Part shown: one piece after another, positions 1 through 8,580 of the stretch
Numbering within the stretch: the first letter of the stretch is position 1
Layout of the letters: each line of letters starts with the position of its first letter
DNA from: an uncultured Clostridia bacterium
GTDB taxonomy: Bacteria; Bacillota; Clostridia; Saccharofermentanales; Saccharofermentanaceae
NCBI GenBank assembly: GCA_946403085.1
Contig: CAMIYM010000010.1
Span: forward strand, 23,805 to 87,804
DNA: 64,000 nucleotides
Direction: 5' to 3'
The notes under the pieces: model-generated
Database searches by the model: none
What the model saw: only the letters and a program-made list of their open reading frames with translations
Told to the model about the DNA's origin: nothing
Translations under genes and position numbers: made by a program

Positions 1-693
1 CAGAATCAGATACCTTTCGGTACAAGAGTTCCGATCGAGAATATGAGGGACCTTTTGGGCACGAAAATATATACTTTTGATACAGCTGCTTATATCAAGA
101 AAAACTTTTCGAAAGATAAATTTGACGGCTCAAAGAAATACAGTGCAGAAGGATTGTTTACGATCCTGACAGCTTATAATCTGGCTGTGGGTAATCTTGA
201 TGGAGAACCGGCTTCCATAGAAACCGTTGATAAGCTGTTAAAAGAACACTATGGAGACAAAGCACCGTACATTGGCGAAGTATTGACTGCTGAACGATAT
301 AAGGAACTGTTCGGGAAAGAACCTGTAAGCCTTGCATACATTCCCGGCGCTGTCACAGACAGGAAGAATGCCGTAAAAGAAGTTGTAACTGACAGTTCGA
401 TAATCGGTTCCTGGACCTTGAACATCGGTCTTTACAAGCAGACCTACAAGTTCAATAAGGATATGACCGGTTCCATGACCATGCAGATAAAAGATGCGAC
501 AACCATAGATCCGAAAACTCATAAGGTAGTTAAAAAGAAGCCCGTAACATCCCAATTTACATATGAGATAATCTCAAAACGCATTATCAGGATCACTTAT
601 GCCGGCGGGGAAGAGAAGATTTGGAGTTACAGGGTCAATGCGAAGAAAAAGCAAATTGATATTTCCACGCAGGGAACGTTCAAAAAGAATTAA
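1..693 (+). CDS. Hypothetical protein with lipocalin-like C-terminal domain (5' partial)
   Basis: The reading frame is open to the left edge of the window, so the start lies outside; the first Met visible is at 43 but nothing shows it is the true start. The last ~95 residues (from about base 397) begin with the motif IIGSWTL and continue as short alternating strands (YKQTYKFNKDMTGSM, FTYEIISKRIIRITY), the pattern of small lipocalin-like/DUF5640-type beta-barrel domains found in clostridial secreted proteins. The N-terminal part is not recognised. A G-x-W-x-L motif of the same kind occurs in the broken lipoprotein gene at 39948. Function unknown. Confidence 0.7.
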   Translation, partial: QNQIPFGTRVPIENMRDLLGTKIYTFDTAAYIKKNFSKDKFDGSKKYSAEGLFTILTAYNLAVGNLDGEPASIETVDKLLKEHYGDKAPYIGEVLTAERYKELFGKEPVSLAYIPGAVTDRKNAVKEVVTDSSIIGSWTLNIGLYKQTYKFNKDMTGSMTMQIKDATTIDPKTHKVVKKKPVTSQFTYEIISKRIIRITYAGGEEKIWSYRVNAKKKQIDISTQGTFKKN

Positions 694-751
694 GGAAAGC
701 CCGGTATTTATAGTACAATCAGATCATCAAGATTAATCGGAGGAATAAGTT

Positions 752-1132
752 ATGGCAGATAAGAAGAATATCGAGATACCTTCACTTTTCGGAGATACGA
801 TCAAGCAGATTGTTGAATCCTTAGGTGACGACAAGAAGTCTTCGAGCAAGAAAACGACCACTGCGAAGAAGACTTCAACTGCTAAGAAGACATCAACAGC
901 CAAGAAGTCCACAACTTCAAAAAAGACTACAACTGCCAGAAAGACTACAACGGCTAAGAAGACCACAGCCACAAAGAAGGTCAACAAGATCATCTTCGAG
1001 ATCGGAGGCAAGCAGATCGATATGAAGGCAATCGAGAAGAAGGCTGCCAAGCTCGGCGGAACTGTCTATGTTGTTGCCAATGAGAGGAAAATGTACGACA
1101 GCGAAGGCAATTCCATCAAGCTGTTCGACTGA
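752..1132 (+). CDS. Lys/Thr-repeat protein, DUF6465-like
   Basis: A 126-residue protein. Residues ~27-76 are a low-complexity array of KKTTTAKK/KKTSTAKK-type repeats, strongly basic and resembling histone H1-like or AlgP-like tails. The last ~50 residues form a small folded domain (IIFEIGGKQIDMKAIEKKAAK, then VYVVANERKMYD) like the DUF6465 domain of Lachnospiraceae and relatives. The start is supported by GGAGG 8-12 bases upstream, and a TACAAT -10-like box lies near 714. The basic tail suggests nucleic-acid or polyanion binding, but this is inference. It stands alone between the partial gene and the polysaccharide locus. Confidence 0.75.
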   Translation: MADKKNIEIPSLFGDTIKQIVESLGDDKKSSSKKTTTAKKTSTAKKTSTAKKSTTSKKTTTARKTTTAKKTTATKKVNKIIFEIGGKQIDMKAIEKKAAKLGGTVYVVANERKMYDSEGNSIKLFD

Positions 1133-1207
1133 TCCGGGATAAAGCCTTTATTTCAGTTCTAGATGTCTTTCGGGCGTATTTTCATACGTAGGATAATGTT
1201 CAATTAG

Positions 1208-1247
1208 TGTATAATACTCGCGTTCAGACAATTAGTACGGGGAGGCT
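1208..1247 (+). promoter_or_regulatory. Promoter -10 and ribosome site of the first licD gene
   Basis: TATAAT at 1210-1215 lies 37 bases before the GTG start; GGGGAGG at 1240-1246 is the ribosome site that fixes the GTG at 1253. No convincing -35 was found. Confidence 0.5.
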
Positions 1248-1252
1248 GTTTT

Positions 1253-2050
1253 GTGAAAGAATTAACAGCACAGGAACTTAAGGACACGGAACTGAATATT
1301 CTTATCGCATTCAGGGAGTTTTGTGACTCAAATGGTATTAAGTATTATTTCACAGGTGGTACTTTACTTGGGGCAGTAAGACATGGAGGCTTTATTCCCT
1401 GGGATGATGACATAGATGTTGTTATGCCCAGACCAGACTACGAATTATTTCTTAGAAAGTTTCCATCCGATGAAAGATATAAGATAATTACATACCGGAA
1501 CAATAAAGATTATAAGTTTCCATACGCAAAGATGATAGATTCAAATACCGTTTTGAAAGAACAGATCATCAGGTCTGTAAACGGTATGGGTGCATTTATT
1601 GATATTTTCCCCTTGGACGGTTTGGGAGATTCAGAAGAAGTAGCCAAGTCAAATGTAAGAAAGGCAAGAAAGTATCTTCTGTACGAGAATTATTGCATTA
1701 ACCGTTTTGCATTCAATAAAGGTCTAAGGAGTTTTCTGCGTAATTTCCGCATTTTGTATTCTTTTGTTACAAGCAGACTCTACTTCAATGCAATCGAAAA
1801 ACTGAGCACAAAGTATTCGTTCGATGATTCATTATATGTAGGATGTATTTTCGGTTATAACAATGAGCGGGAGGTGCTTGAAAGGAGTATTTTTGAAAAC
1901 TCCATAGAGATGGAATTCGAAAAAGAGAGATTTAAAGTGCCGATTGGATATAAAGCATATCTGACGAGCTTTTACGACGATTATATGAAGTTGCCGCCGG
2001 AAGAAAAACGTGTGACGCATCATTCGTTCAAAGTTTATTGGAAAGAATAA
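1253..2050 (+). CDS. LicD-family phosphotransferase (1)
   Basis: LicD proteins move phosphocholine or a related phospho-substituent onto surface glycans. The family signature is clear near residues 34-65: TGGTLLGAVRHGGFIPWDDD followed by IDVVMPRPDYE, and the C-terminus ends in the usual YMKLPPEEKR motif. The 265-residue length is normal. GTG at 1253 is chosen because a GGGGAGG site sits 6 bases upstream. It is followed by a hairpin terminator, so it is a separate unit upstream of the FucNAc genes. No choline kinase or cytidylyltransferase (licA/licC) was seen, so the donor is unknown; the actual substituent could be another phospho-alcohol. Confidence 0.85.
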   Translation: MKELTAQELKDTELNILIAFREFCDSNGIKYYFTGGTLLGAVRHGGFIPWDDDIDVVMPRPDYELFLRKFPSDERYKIITYRNNKDYKFPYAKMIDSNTVLKEQIIRSVNGMGAFIDIFPLDGLGDSEEVAKSNVRKARKYLLYENYCINRFAFNKGLRSFLRNFRILYSFVTSRLYFNAIEKLSTKYSFDDSLYVGCIFGYNNEREVLERSIFENSIEMEFEKERFKVPIGYKAYLTSFYDDYMKLPPEEKRVTHHSFKVYWKE

Positions 2051-2059
2051 AAATTAAGC

Positions 2060-2090
2060 AAAAGGTAAGCAAAAGCTTGCCTTTTCTTGT
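2060..2090 (+). terminator. Rho-independent terminator after licD 1
   Basis: Arms at 2060-2070 and 2075-2085 (AAAAGGTAAGC with GCTTGCCTTTT, one wobble pair) are followed by a T-rich run. Confidence 0.65.
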
Positions 2091-2108
2091 GTATTAATAA
2101 ATTTATAT

Positions 2109-2141
2109 TATAATTATGACCGATACAACTTATTCAAAGGA
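2109..2141 (+). promoter_or_regulatory. Promoter -10 and ribosome site of the capE-like operon
   Basis: TATAAT at 2109-2114, with TTGTGT 16 bases upstream as a weak -35. AAAGGA at 2136-2141 is 9 bases from the ATG at 2151 and rules out the in-frame TTG at 2142. Confidence 0.55.
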
Positions 2142-2150
2142 TTGATAAAC

Positions 2151-3197
2151 ATGTCTGAATTTAATGGCGCTACATTAATGATCACCGGAGGAACAGGTTC
2201 TTTTGGTTCCACTGTTTTAAAGCATTTCCTTGATACTGACATCGGTCAGATCCGCATCTTCTCCAGAGATGAGAAGAAGCAGGATGACATGAGACACGAG
2301 CTTCAGGCAAAGCATCCTGAGACAGCAGGAAAAGTAAAGTTCTATATCGGAGATGTACGTGATCCCCGTTCCGTTGCAGATGCAATGCCGGGTGTAGATT
2401 ACATCTTCCATGCTGCTGCGTTGAAGCAGGTTCCTTCATGCGAGTTCTTCCCGATGCAGGCAGTAAAGACTAATGTCGAAGGTACGGATAATGTCCTTCA
2501 TGCAGCTATCGATGCAGGTGTTAAGAGGATCGTATGTCTTTCAACAGATAAGGCAGCTTACCCGATCAATGCCATGGGTATTTCCAAGGCAATGATGGAG
2601 CATGTTATCTATGCAAATGCACGTGTTGCTGCTGAGCGTGGCGGAACAGTTATCTGCTGCACACGTTACGGCAACGTTATGTGCTCAAGAGGTTCAGTAA
2701 TCCCTCTCTTTATCGATCAGATCAAGTCAGGTAATCCTATTACGATCACGAATCCTGAAATGACACGTTTCCTTATGAATCTTGACGAGGCAGTAGATCT
2801 CGTAAGATTTGCGTTTAACAATGCCAATCCGGGAGACCTTTTCATCCAGAAGGCAGATGCTTCTACCATCGGTGATCTCGCCAAGGGTGTTCAGCAGCTT
2901 TTCGGTGATACGGGTACGAACATTATCGGAACACGTCATGGTGAGAAACTCTATGAGACTCTCATGACACGTGAAGAGAGATTAAGATCTGAAGATATGG
3001 GCAACTACTTCAGAGTGGCTGCGGATAACCGCGATCTTAACTATGACAAGTTCTTCGTTAAGGGTCAGGTAATGACTGAAGCAGAGGAATCCTATACATC
3101 CCACAACACAACACTCCTTGATGTTGAAGGTGTAGTTAATAAGATCCTGACGACAGACTATGTCAAAGAGGAATTGAACGGCATCAGCCACTCCTGA
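2151..3197 (+). CDS. capE: UDP-GlcNAc inverting 4,6-dehydratase/5-epimerase, CapE-like
   Basis: First step of UDP-N-acetyl-L-fucosamine synthesis: removes water across C4-C6 of UDP-GlcNAc and inverts C5. The 348-residue SDR protein has the NAD-binding loop TGGTGSFG at residues 12-19, STDKAA at 131-136, and a Met in place of the usual catalytic Tyr (M142-x-x-x-K146). Replacement of the SDR Tyr by Met is the known peculiarity of CapE, which argues for this activity over the PseB-type dehydratases that keep Tyr. The ATG at 2151 is chosen over the in-frame TTG at 2142 from ribosome-site spacing. CapG- and CapF-like genes follow at 3816 and 4982, completing the three-enzyme pathway. Confidence 0.88.
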   Translation: MSEFNGATLMITGGTGSFGSTVLKHFLDTDIGQIRIFSRDEKKQDDMRHELQAKHPETAGKVKFYIGDVRDPRSVADAMPGVDYIFHAAALKQVPSCEFFPMQAVKTNVEGTDNVLHAAIDAGVKRIVCLSTDKAAYPINAMGISKAMMEHVIYANARVAAERGGTVICCTRYGNVMCSRGSVIPLFIDQIKSGNPITITNPEMTRFLMNLDEAVDLVRFAFNNANPGDLFIQKADASTIGDLAKGVQQLFGDTGTNIIGTRHGEKLYETLMTREERLRSEDMGNYFRVAADNRDLNYDKFFVKGQVMTEAEESYTSHNTTLLDVEGVVNKILTTDYVKEELNGISHS

Positions 3198-3212
3198 GCG
3201 TAATTGCAAGAT

Positions 3213-3785
3213 ATGAAAGAAAAGCTTCTGTTAGTCGGCGCTGGTGGATTTGGAAGGGTTGTATTGGAACATGCAATTCAATCCTACGATTGCGCCTTTG
3301 TCGACGACGGCCCCGAGAAGGGAACTCTGGTTAACGGGATCCCTGTTATTGGAAAGACCGATGAGCTTGAGATGCTTTTCGCTGAATATAAGCTTCTTGT
3401 AGTCACAATTGGAAATAATGCTTTCCGCGAGAAGATCTACAAAGCTGCAGAGAAGATCGGATACACATTTCCCAACATAATCGATCCTTCCGCTTATATA
3501 AGCCCCTATTCTTCAATAGGCACAGGCTGCATTATCCTGAATAATGCAGTTGTTCAAAATGGGGCGGTCATAGGAGACGGCTGTGTATTGAATCCGGGCG
3601 TTGAGGCTCACCAGGATTCAGTGATCGGCAACTATTGCCTCGTTTATACCAATTCGGTCATCAGGTCCTATGCCAATGTCGGAGACCGTACGAGGATAGG
3701 TTCCACGGTTACGGTGTCTAACGGATGCGTCATTCCTGAAGACAGTGATATTGAAGACGGCACAGTAGTGAGAACAGATAGATAA
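3213..3785 (+). CDS. PglD/NeuD-family sugar acetyltransferase
   Basis: A 190-residue protein with an N-terminal Rossmann-like PglD_N half (LLLVGAGGFGRVVLEHA, residues ~4-20) and a C-terminal left-handed beta-helix built from hexapeptide repeats (IGDGCVLNPGVEAHQDSVIG and onward). The His of the EAHQDS stretch corresponds to the catalytic base of PglD-type enzymes. It probably N- or O-acetylates a nucleotide sugar or glycan in this locus, using acetyl-CoA. It starts 15 bases after capE; ATG at 3213 is preferred although its ribosome site is weak, and a TTG at 3204 is possible. No aminotransferase is adjacent, so O-acetylation may be more likely; this is inference. Confidence 0.8.
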   Translation: MKEKLLLVGAGGFGRVVLEHAIQSYDCAFVDDGPEKGTLVNGIPVIGKTDELEMLFAEYKLLVVTIGNNAFREKIYKAAEKIGYTFPNIIDPSAYISPYSSIGTGCIILNNAVVQNGAVIGDGCVLNPGVEAHQDSVIGNYCLVYTNSVIRSYANVGDRTRIGSTVTVSNGCVIPEDSDIEDGTVVRTDR

Positions 3786-3815
3786 AGATCTATATGATCA
3801 GAATGGAGAAATCAT

Positions 3816-4985
3816 ATGGCAAATGCGACATGGAAAGATAATGGCAAGATCAAACTGATGATAATAGTAGGCACAAGACCTGAGATCATCCGCCTTGCAG
3901 CAGTTATCAAGAAGTGCAGAAAATACTTCGATACTCTTCTTGTACATACAGGCCAGAATTACGATTACAACCTGAATGGTGTTTTCTTCAAGGACCTCGA
4001 ACTTGAGGATCCTGAGCTTTATCTTGATGCTGTAGGAAACGATCTTGGTGAGACAATGGGCAACATCATCGCTGCAAGCTATAAGGCAATGGCTGAGCTT
4101 AAGCCTGATGCGGTTCTTGTTCTTGGTGATACAAACTCATGTCTTTCTGTTATCGGCGCCAAGAGACTTCATATCCCGATCTTCCATATGGAAGCAGGCA
4201 ACAGATGTAAGGATGAGTGCCTTCCTGAAGAGACAAACCGCCGTATCGTAGATATCATTTCCGATGTTAATCTCGCATACAGCGAGCATGCCAGAAGATA
4301 TCTTGCAGACTGCGGACTTCCCAAGGAGAGAACTTATGTAACCGGTTCGCCTATGGCTGAAGTGCTCCGTGCAAATCTCGAGAAGATCGAGTCTTCCGAC
4401 ATTCACGAGCGTCTTGGACTTGAAAAGGGCAAGTACATTCTCCTGTCTGCTCACCGTGAGGAGAATATCGATACCGAGAAGAATTTCTTATCACTTTTCA
4501 CAGCGATCAATAAGATGGCTGAAAAGTACGATATGCCTATCCTTTATTCATGCCATCCCCGTTCAAAGAAGAGACTTGAAGCATCAGGATTCGAGCTCGA
4601 CAAACGCGTTATCCAGCATGAGCCTTTGGGATTCCACGATTATAACTGCCTGCAGAAAAATGCTTTTGCAGTAGTTTCAGATTCAGGTACTCTTCCTGAA
4701 GAGAGCAGCTTCTTTACTTCAGTCGGGATGCCCTTCCCGGCAGTTTGCATCAGGACTTCCACAGAGCGTCCTGAAGCGCTTGATAAGGGCTGCTTCATCC
4801 TTTCCGGCATCGACACCAAGGGATTGCTCCAGGCTGTTGATACAGCAGTGGAGATGGTCAGAAACGGCGATAACGGCATTCCGGTTCCTGACTATGTTGA
4901 TGAGAATGTTTCCGACAAGGTCGTTAAGATAATTCAGTCATACGTCGGCGTTGTAAATAAGATGGTTTGGAGAAAGGATGTATGA
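3816..4985 (+). CDS. capG: UDP-N-acetylglucosamine 2-epimerase family, CapG-like
   Basis: A 389-residue GT-B-fold epimerase. Motifs typical of the WecB/CapG family are present: VGTRPEIIRLA near the N-terminus, HTGQNYD, LGDTNSCLS, HMEAGNRCKDECLPEETNRR, SAHREENID and SDSGTLPEESSFF. In the FucNAc pathway CapG performs the final C2 epimerisation of the UDP-6-deoxy-talose intermediate to UDP-L-FucNAc. Plain UDP-GlcNAc to ManNAc epimerisation is the alternative, but the flanking capE and capF genes favour CapG. ATGGAGAA lies 6 bases before the ATG at 3816. The stop overlaps the next start as ATGA, showing translational coupling. Confidence 0.88.
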   Translation: MANATWKDNGKIKLMIIVGTRPEIIRLAAVIKKCRKYFDTLLVHTGQNYDYNLNGVFFKDLELEDPELYLDAVGNDLGETMGNIIAASYKAMAELKPDAVLVLGDTNSCLSVIGAKRLHIPIFHMEAGNRCKDECLPEETNRRIVDIISDVNLAYSEHARRYLADCGLPKERTYVTGSPMAEVLRANLEKIESSDIHERLGLEKGKYILLSAHREENIDTEKNFLSLFTAINKMAEKYDMPILYSCHPRSKKRLEASGFELDKRVIQHEPLGFHDYNCLQKNAFAVVSDSGTLPEESSFFTSVGMPFPAVCIRTSTERPEALDKGCFILSGIDTKGLLQAVDTAVEMVRNGDNGIPVPDYVDENVSDKVVKIIQSYVGVVNKMVWRKDV

Positions 4986-6178
4986 AGATCCTTGTAACCG
5001 GAGCCAAGGGCATGGTCGGAACTGCTCTTGTAAATAATCTGAAGAATATCAGAGACGGCAAGAACAGAACAAGACCGGAGATCTCCATTGATGAGATCTA
5101 TGAATATGACATAGATTCCACAGAAGAGGAACTGGACAGATACTGCGCAGATTGTGACTTTGTCTTTAATCTTGCCGGTGTAAACCGACCGAAGGATCCT
5201 GAAGAATTCATGAAGGGAAACTTCGGTTTTGCTAGCACTCTTTTAAACTGTCTGAAGGCACATCAGAATAAAGCATCGATTATGCTGAGTTCTTCTATTC
5301 AGGCTACGCTGTCAGGCCGCTTTGGCGATTCCGAATACGGAAGAAGCAAGAAGGCGGGCGAAGATCTCTTTTTCGAATATGCAAAAGAGACAGGTGCGAA
5401 GGTAGCAGTATACCGTTTCCCGAATCTTATGGGCCATTCAAGACCTAAGTACAATTCAGCAGTATCGACATTCTGCTGGGCTGTTGCAAATGACGAGGAA
5501 TTCACGGTCAATGACCGTTCGACAGAGATCGAGTATCTCTATATTGATGATCTTGTTGAAGGCATGTTTGATCTCCTTGAAGGCAAGGAAAAACACTGCG
5601 AGTTTGATGGCGTTGAGACTGTCTTGAAAGATGACGGTGCTTTTTGCTGTGTGCCTGTTACACACAAGGTGACATTAGGCGAGATCGTAGATCTCCTCGA
5701 GCAGTTCAAATCTCAGCCGAAGACTTTGATGATGCCTAAGATGCCTGATGGATCTTTTGCAAAAAAACTCTACAGTTTGTATCTTTCTTATCTTCCTGCT
5801 GACAAGTTTAAATATGCGCTGAAGATGAATGTTGATGACAGGGGTTCGTTTACTGAACTCGTTCATACGGAAGACTGCGGACAGGTATCTATCAACATCA
5901 GCAAGCCCGGTATTACAAAGGGCCAGCACTGGCATAACTCCAAGTGGGAACTCTTTATCGTCGTTAAGGGTCATGCTCTTATTCAGGAGCGTAATATCAA
6001 TACCGGCGAGATGGTCGAATTCGATGTTTCCGGTGACAAGATTGAAGCAGTTCACATGATCCCGGGATGGACACATAACATCATCAATCTTTCTGATACT
6101 GAAGACCTCGTTACCGTCATGACATGTAATGAGATATTTAATCCGGAACGTCCGGATACATTTGCTGAGAAGGTGTAA
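4982..6178 (+). CDS. capF: UDP-sugar reductase with C-terminal cupin, CapF-like
   Basis: A 398-residue fusion: residues 1-~245 are an SDR domain (MKILVTGAKGMVG dinucleotide loop, YGRSKKAGED with the YxxxK pair), and ~280-398 a cupin with the metal-binding cluster GQHWHNSKWE and a distal WTHNI histidine. This layout is specific to CapF, which reduces the 4-keto-6-deoxy-talose intermediate with NADPH in UDP-L-FucNAc synthesis. The ATG at 4982 overlaps the capG stop; the earlier in-frame TTG at 4967 has no ribosome site, whereas GGAG at 4970-4973 serves 4982. Confidence 0.9.
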   Translation: MKILVTGAKGMVGTALVNNLKNIRDGKNRTRPEISIDEIYEYDIDSTEEELDRYCADCDFVFNLAGVNRPKDPEEFMKGNFGFASTLLNCLKAHQNKASIMLSSSIQATLSGRFGDSEYGRSKKAGEDLFFEYAKETGAKVAVYRFPNLMGHSRPKYNSAVSTFCWAVANDEEFTVNDRSTEIEYLYIDDLVEGMFDLLEGKEKHCEFDGVETVLKDDGAFCCVPVTHKVTLGEIVDLLEQFKSQPKTLMMPKMPDGSFAKKLYSLYLSYLPADKFKYALKMNVDDRGSFTELVHTEDCGQVSINISKPGITKGQHWHNSKWELFIVVKGHALIQERNINTGEMVEFDVSGDKIEAVHMIPGWTHNIINLSDTEDLVTVMTCNEIFNPERPDTFAEKV

Positions 6179-6195
6179 AAGGCGTTCTTACGGAT

Positions 6196-7308
6196 ATGGA
6201 TAACAAGCAGATCAAAGTCCTTATGATTGTTCCGAATCTTCGCGCGTCGAGCGGCGTGGCAAGCTTCGTAATGAATTACTACAGGAGCATTGATCATGAC
6301 AGATTCGTTGTCGATTTTGCAACCTTGTCGTACAGGGAGTCGCCTTATTTTGAGGAGATCGAAAAGAACGGCTCAAAAGTATTCGTTTTGGGTTCACTGT
6401 TAAGGCATCCTTTCAAACATTTCAAAAATGCGAAAAGTATAATCAAAGAAGGCAATTACGATATCGTCCATGACAATACACTTCATAAATCCATTCCGAT
6501 AATGGGATATGCTAAGCGAAAGGTGCCTGTAAGGATCCTTCATTCCCACAGTATAAAGATAGGAGAAACGGGATTAAAAGTTAAGATCAATAAGATGCTT
6601 ATGCCATTGCTCTTAAGTAAGGCAAACTATTATACCGCCTGTTCCTCGAATGCCGGTGTTGCTATGTTTGGCAACAGGGATTTTACTGTTATTCCTAACA
6701 TAATTGATACAGATAATTACAGATTCGACAGTAAGATCCGGGATGAAGTGCGTTTAAGAGAAAACGTTACACATAAATATGTTGTCGGCTCTGTCGGAAG
6801 AGTTGCAGAAGCTAAGAATCCTGTATTTGCAGTAGAAGTTATGGGAGAAGTTCTGAAGAGAAGAGATGATATCGAATACTGGTGGATAGGAAGCGGTCCT
6901 CTTGACGGTCAGATGAAGCAGATCGTTGAAGAAAAGAATATATCTGACAGGATACGTCTTCTTGGAAGCAGGAGCGACTTAAATGAGCTCTATCAGGCTA
7001 TGGACCTGTTCTTTCTTCCGAGCCAGGGTGAAGGATTCGGGCTTGCATGTATAGAGGCAGAGGCATCAGGACTTCCTTGTGTTATCTCGACCAATTTCCC
7101 GGGGGAAGTCAACGTGACCGGAAGCGTTAAGTTTGTTCCTCTTGAGAATGAGATAAGCAAGTGGGCTGATGCGGTAATTGAATCACTTGATAAGAATGCA
7201 GACCGTCTTGAAGCAAACAGAATATGCAGAGAAAGTGCTTATTCAAAAGCGGGTTCAGGCGATGCGCTTTCAAAATACTATGAACAGTTAGTTGTATCGG
7301 AGAAGTAA
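6196..7308 (+). CDS. Glycosyltransferase family 4 (polysaccharide locus)
   Basis: A 370-residue GT-B retaining glycosyltransferase. The N-terminus (VLMIVPNLRASSGVASFVMNYY) is the acceptor-domain loop seen in EpsF-type enzymes. The C-terminal donor-binding half carries VGRVAEAKNP and the E-x7-E motif in EGFGLACIEAEASGLP. It presumably adds one sugar to the lipid-linked repeat unit on the cytoplasmic face; sugar and linkage cannot be read from sequence. It begins 17 bases after capF with only a weak ribosome site, so translation may depend on the preceding gene. Confidence 0.82.
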   Translation: MDNKQIKVLMIVPNLRASSGVASFVMNYYRSIDHDRFVVDFATLSYRESPYFEEIEKNGSKVFVLGSLLRHPFKHFKNAKSIIKEGNYDIVHDNTLHKSIPIMGYAKRKVPVRILHSHSIKIGETGLKVKINKMLMPLLLSKANYYTACSSNAGVAMFGNRDFTVIPNIIDTDNYRFDSKIRDEVRLRENVTHKYVVGSVGRVAEAKNPVFAVEVMGEVLKRRDDIEYWWIGSGPLDGQMKQIVEEKNISDRIRLLGSRSDLNELYQAMDLFFLPSQGEGFGLACIEAEASGLPCVISTNFPGEVNVTGSVKFVPLENEISKWADAVIESLDKNADRLEANRICRESAYSKAGSGDALSKYYEQLVVSEK

Positions 7309-7314
7309 GGAATC

Positions 7315-8580
7315 ATGGCATTGAACATTATCTTGATCGCAGGCGGATATTATCCCAACTTCTCGGCTACAGGTAACTGTATCCGCCAGATTGCAAACTG
7401 TTATGTGGAAAGAGGACATAACGTTTACATGATCAGCAGAAGTCCTGATGGTCTGGAAACAAATGAGGACTTCGAAGGACAGCATATTTACAGAGTGGCA
7501 AGTGACAGAACCAAAGCCGTTGTCAGGAACCGCACTGTAAAAAGAAACATTGCAGGCAAGATCAAAGTTGTTGCGTCAAAGTCATACTGGGCTGTCCGTA
7601 AGCTTATGGCAAAAAGCGGCATGGAAGAAGGTCTTGTAAAAGCATACGAGAATAAACTTGAAGAACTCCGTTCCAAAGGCATAAAGATAGACTGCGTGGT
7701 TCCTTGCTGCCTGCCGGTCGAAGGCCTTAAGGCAGGTTACATATTCTGCAGCAGATATAATATTCCGCTGTTCCCGCTTCTTTACGACAGGTATAGCGGC
7801 AACAGGGATTTTTTCCGTTTTACATGGGCATGGAAACTTAAAAGAAAAGGTGCGGAAAAACTCGAGAAAGCGATATTTGATTATTCCAAGAAAGTCTTCT
7901 ATATCGATAACTGGGGTCCGTACTTTGAAGAGCATAAGAGGGACAATGCGGTCAGGGTCGAGCATCCGCTCGTTGTTAAGCATCCTTCTGTAACGCCTCT
8001 GCCTTTAAATGGTTCTGCAAAGATCAATGCCATCTATCAGGGCGAGATCAATCATACGATGAGACCTCCGCAGGCAATGATCACTGCATTCGAGAAGATC
8101 GCTGAGACAGATCCTGATGTGAATCTCCATGTTTTCGCTTCGGGAAATGCTGTCGAAGATGTTAAGAAAGCAGCAGCCGCACATCCTGAATCTATCAGGT
8201 TCTATGGTAAAGTCAGCAAGGAGATGGCTGACCAGTATTATGCTTCTGCAAATGTGCAGATAATACTCGCAAATACAGATAAGGAGATCGTCTCCAGTAA
8301 GATCTTCGAGAGTGTCGCATCCGGTTATCCTATCGTTTATTTCTACTTCTCGGAGGAGGAATTGTCCTATAATCTTTTGAAGAAGTATCCCATGGTGCTT
8401 TTCGTGCGTCAGGACAAGGTACAGGATGAATGTGATAAGATCCGTGACTGGATGTACAGTAACTGCGGAAAACGTGTCGATTTTGCTCTTGTGGCAAAAG
8501 CCTACGACGATGCGACCCCCGATCTTGTGGTTGATACATCGGTCGGTATTCTTGATAAGGGTGAGAGTGTAATACAGTAA
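7315..8580 (+). CDS. GT-B glycosyltransferase, family 4-like
   Basis: A 421-residue protein with a GT-B layout: an N-terminal GGYYPNFSATGNCIRQIA loop, ERGHNVYMIS in the second strand-helix unit, and a C-terminal half with INAIYQGEINHTMR and FESVASGYPIVYFY resembling the donor-site E-x-x-A-S-G-x-P element. The match to standard GT4 motifs is looser than for the genes at 6196 and 9380, so substrate is open. The ribosome site AAGGAA precedes the ATG. The stop TAA overlaps the next ATG by one base, so it is coupled to the second licD. Confidence 0.72.
   Translation: MALNIILIAGGYYPNFSATGNCIRQIANCYVERGHNVYMISRSPDGLETNEDFEGQHIYRVASDRTKAVVRNRTVKRNIAGKIKVVASKSYWAVRKLMAKSGMEEGLVKAYENKLEELRSKGIKIDCVVPCCLPVEGLKAGYIFCSRYNIPLFPLLYDRYSGNRDFFRFTWAWKLKRKGAEKLEKAIFDYSKKVFYIDNWGPYFEEHKRDNAVRVEHPLVVKHPSVTPLPLNGSAKINAIYQGEINHTMRPPQAMITAFEKIAETDPDVNLHVFASGNAVEDVKKAAAAHPESIRFYGKVSKEMADQYYASANVQIILANTDKEIVSSKIFESVASGYPIVYFYFSEEELSYNLLKKYPMVLFVRQDKVQDECDKIRDWMYSNCGKRVDFALVAKAYDDATPDLVVDTSVGILDKGESVIQ

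Noticed and set aside
830..985. AAGAAGACT-type repeats as a possible CRISPR-like or tandem array
   Set aside because: Spacing and sequence follow the Lys/Thr codon repeats of the protein at 752; there are no unique spacers.
7315..8580. Possible Wzy polymerase for the glycan locus
   Set aside because: The protein is soluble with a GT-B layout and has no membrane helices; no other gene in the locus has the 10-12-helix pattern of Wzy apart from the flippase.
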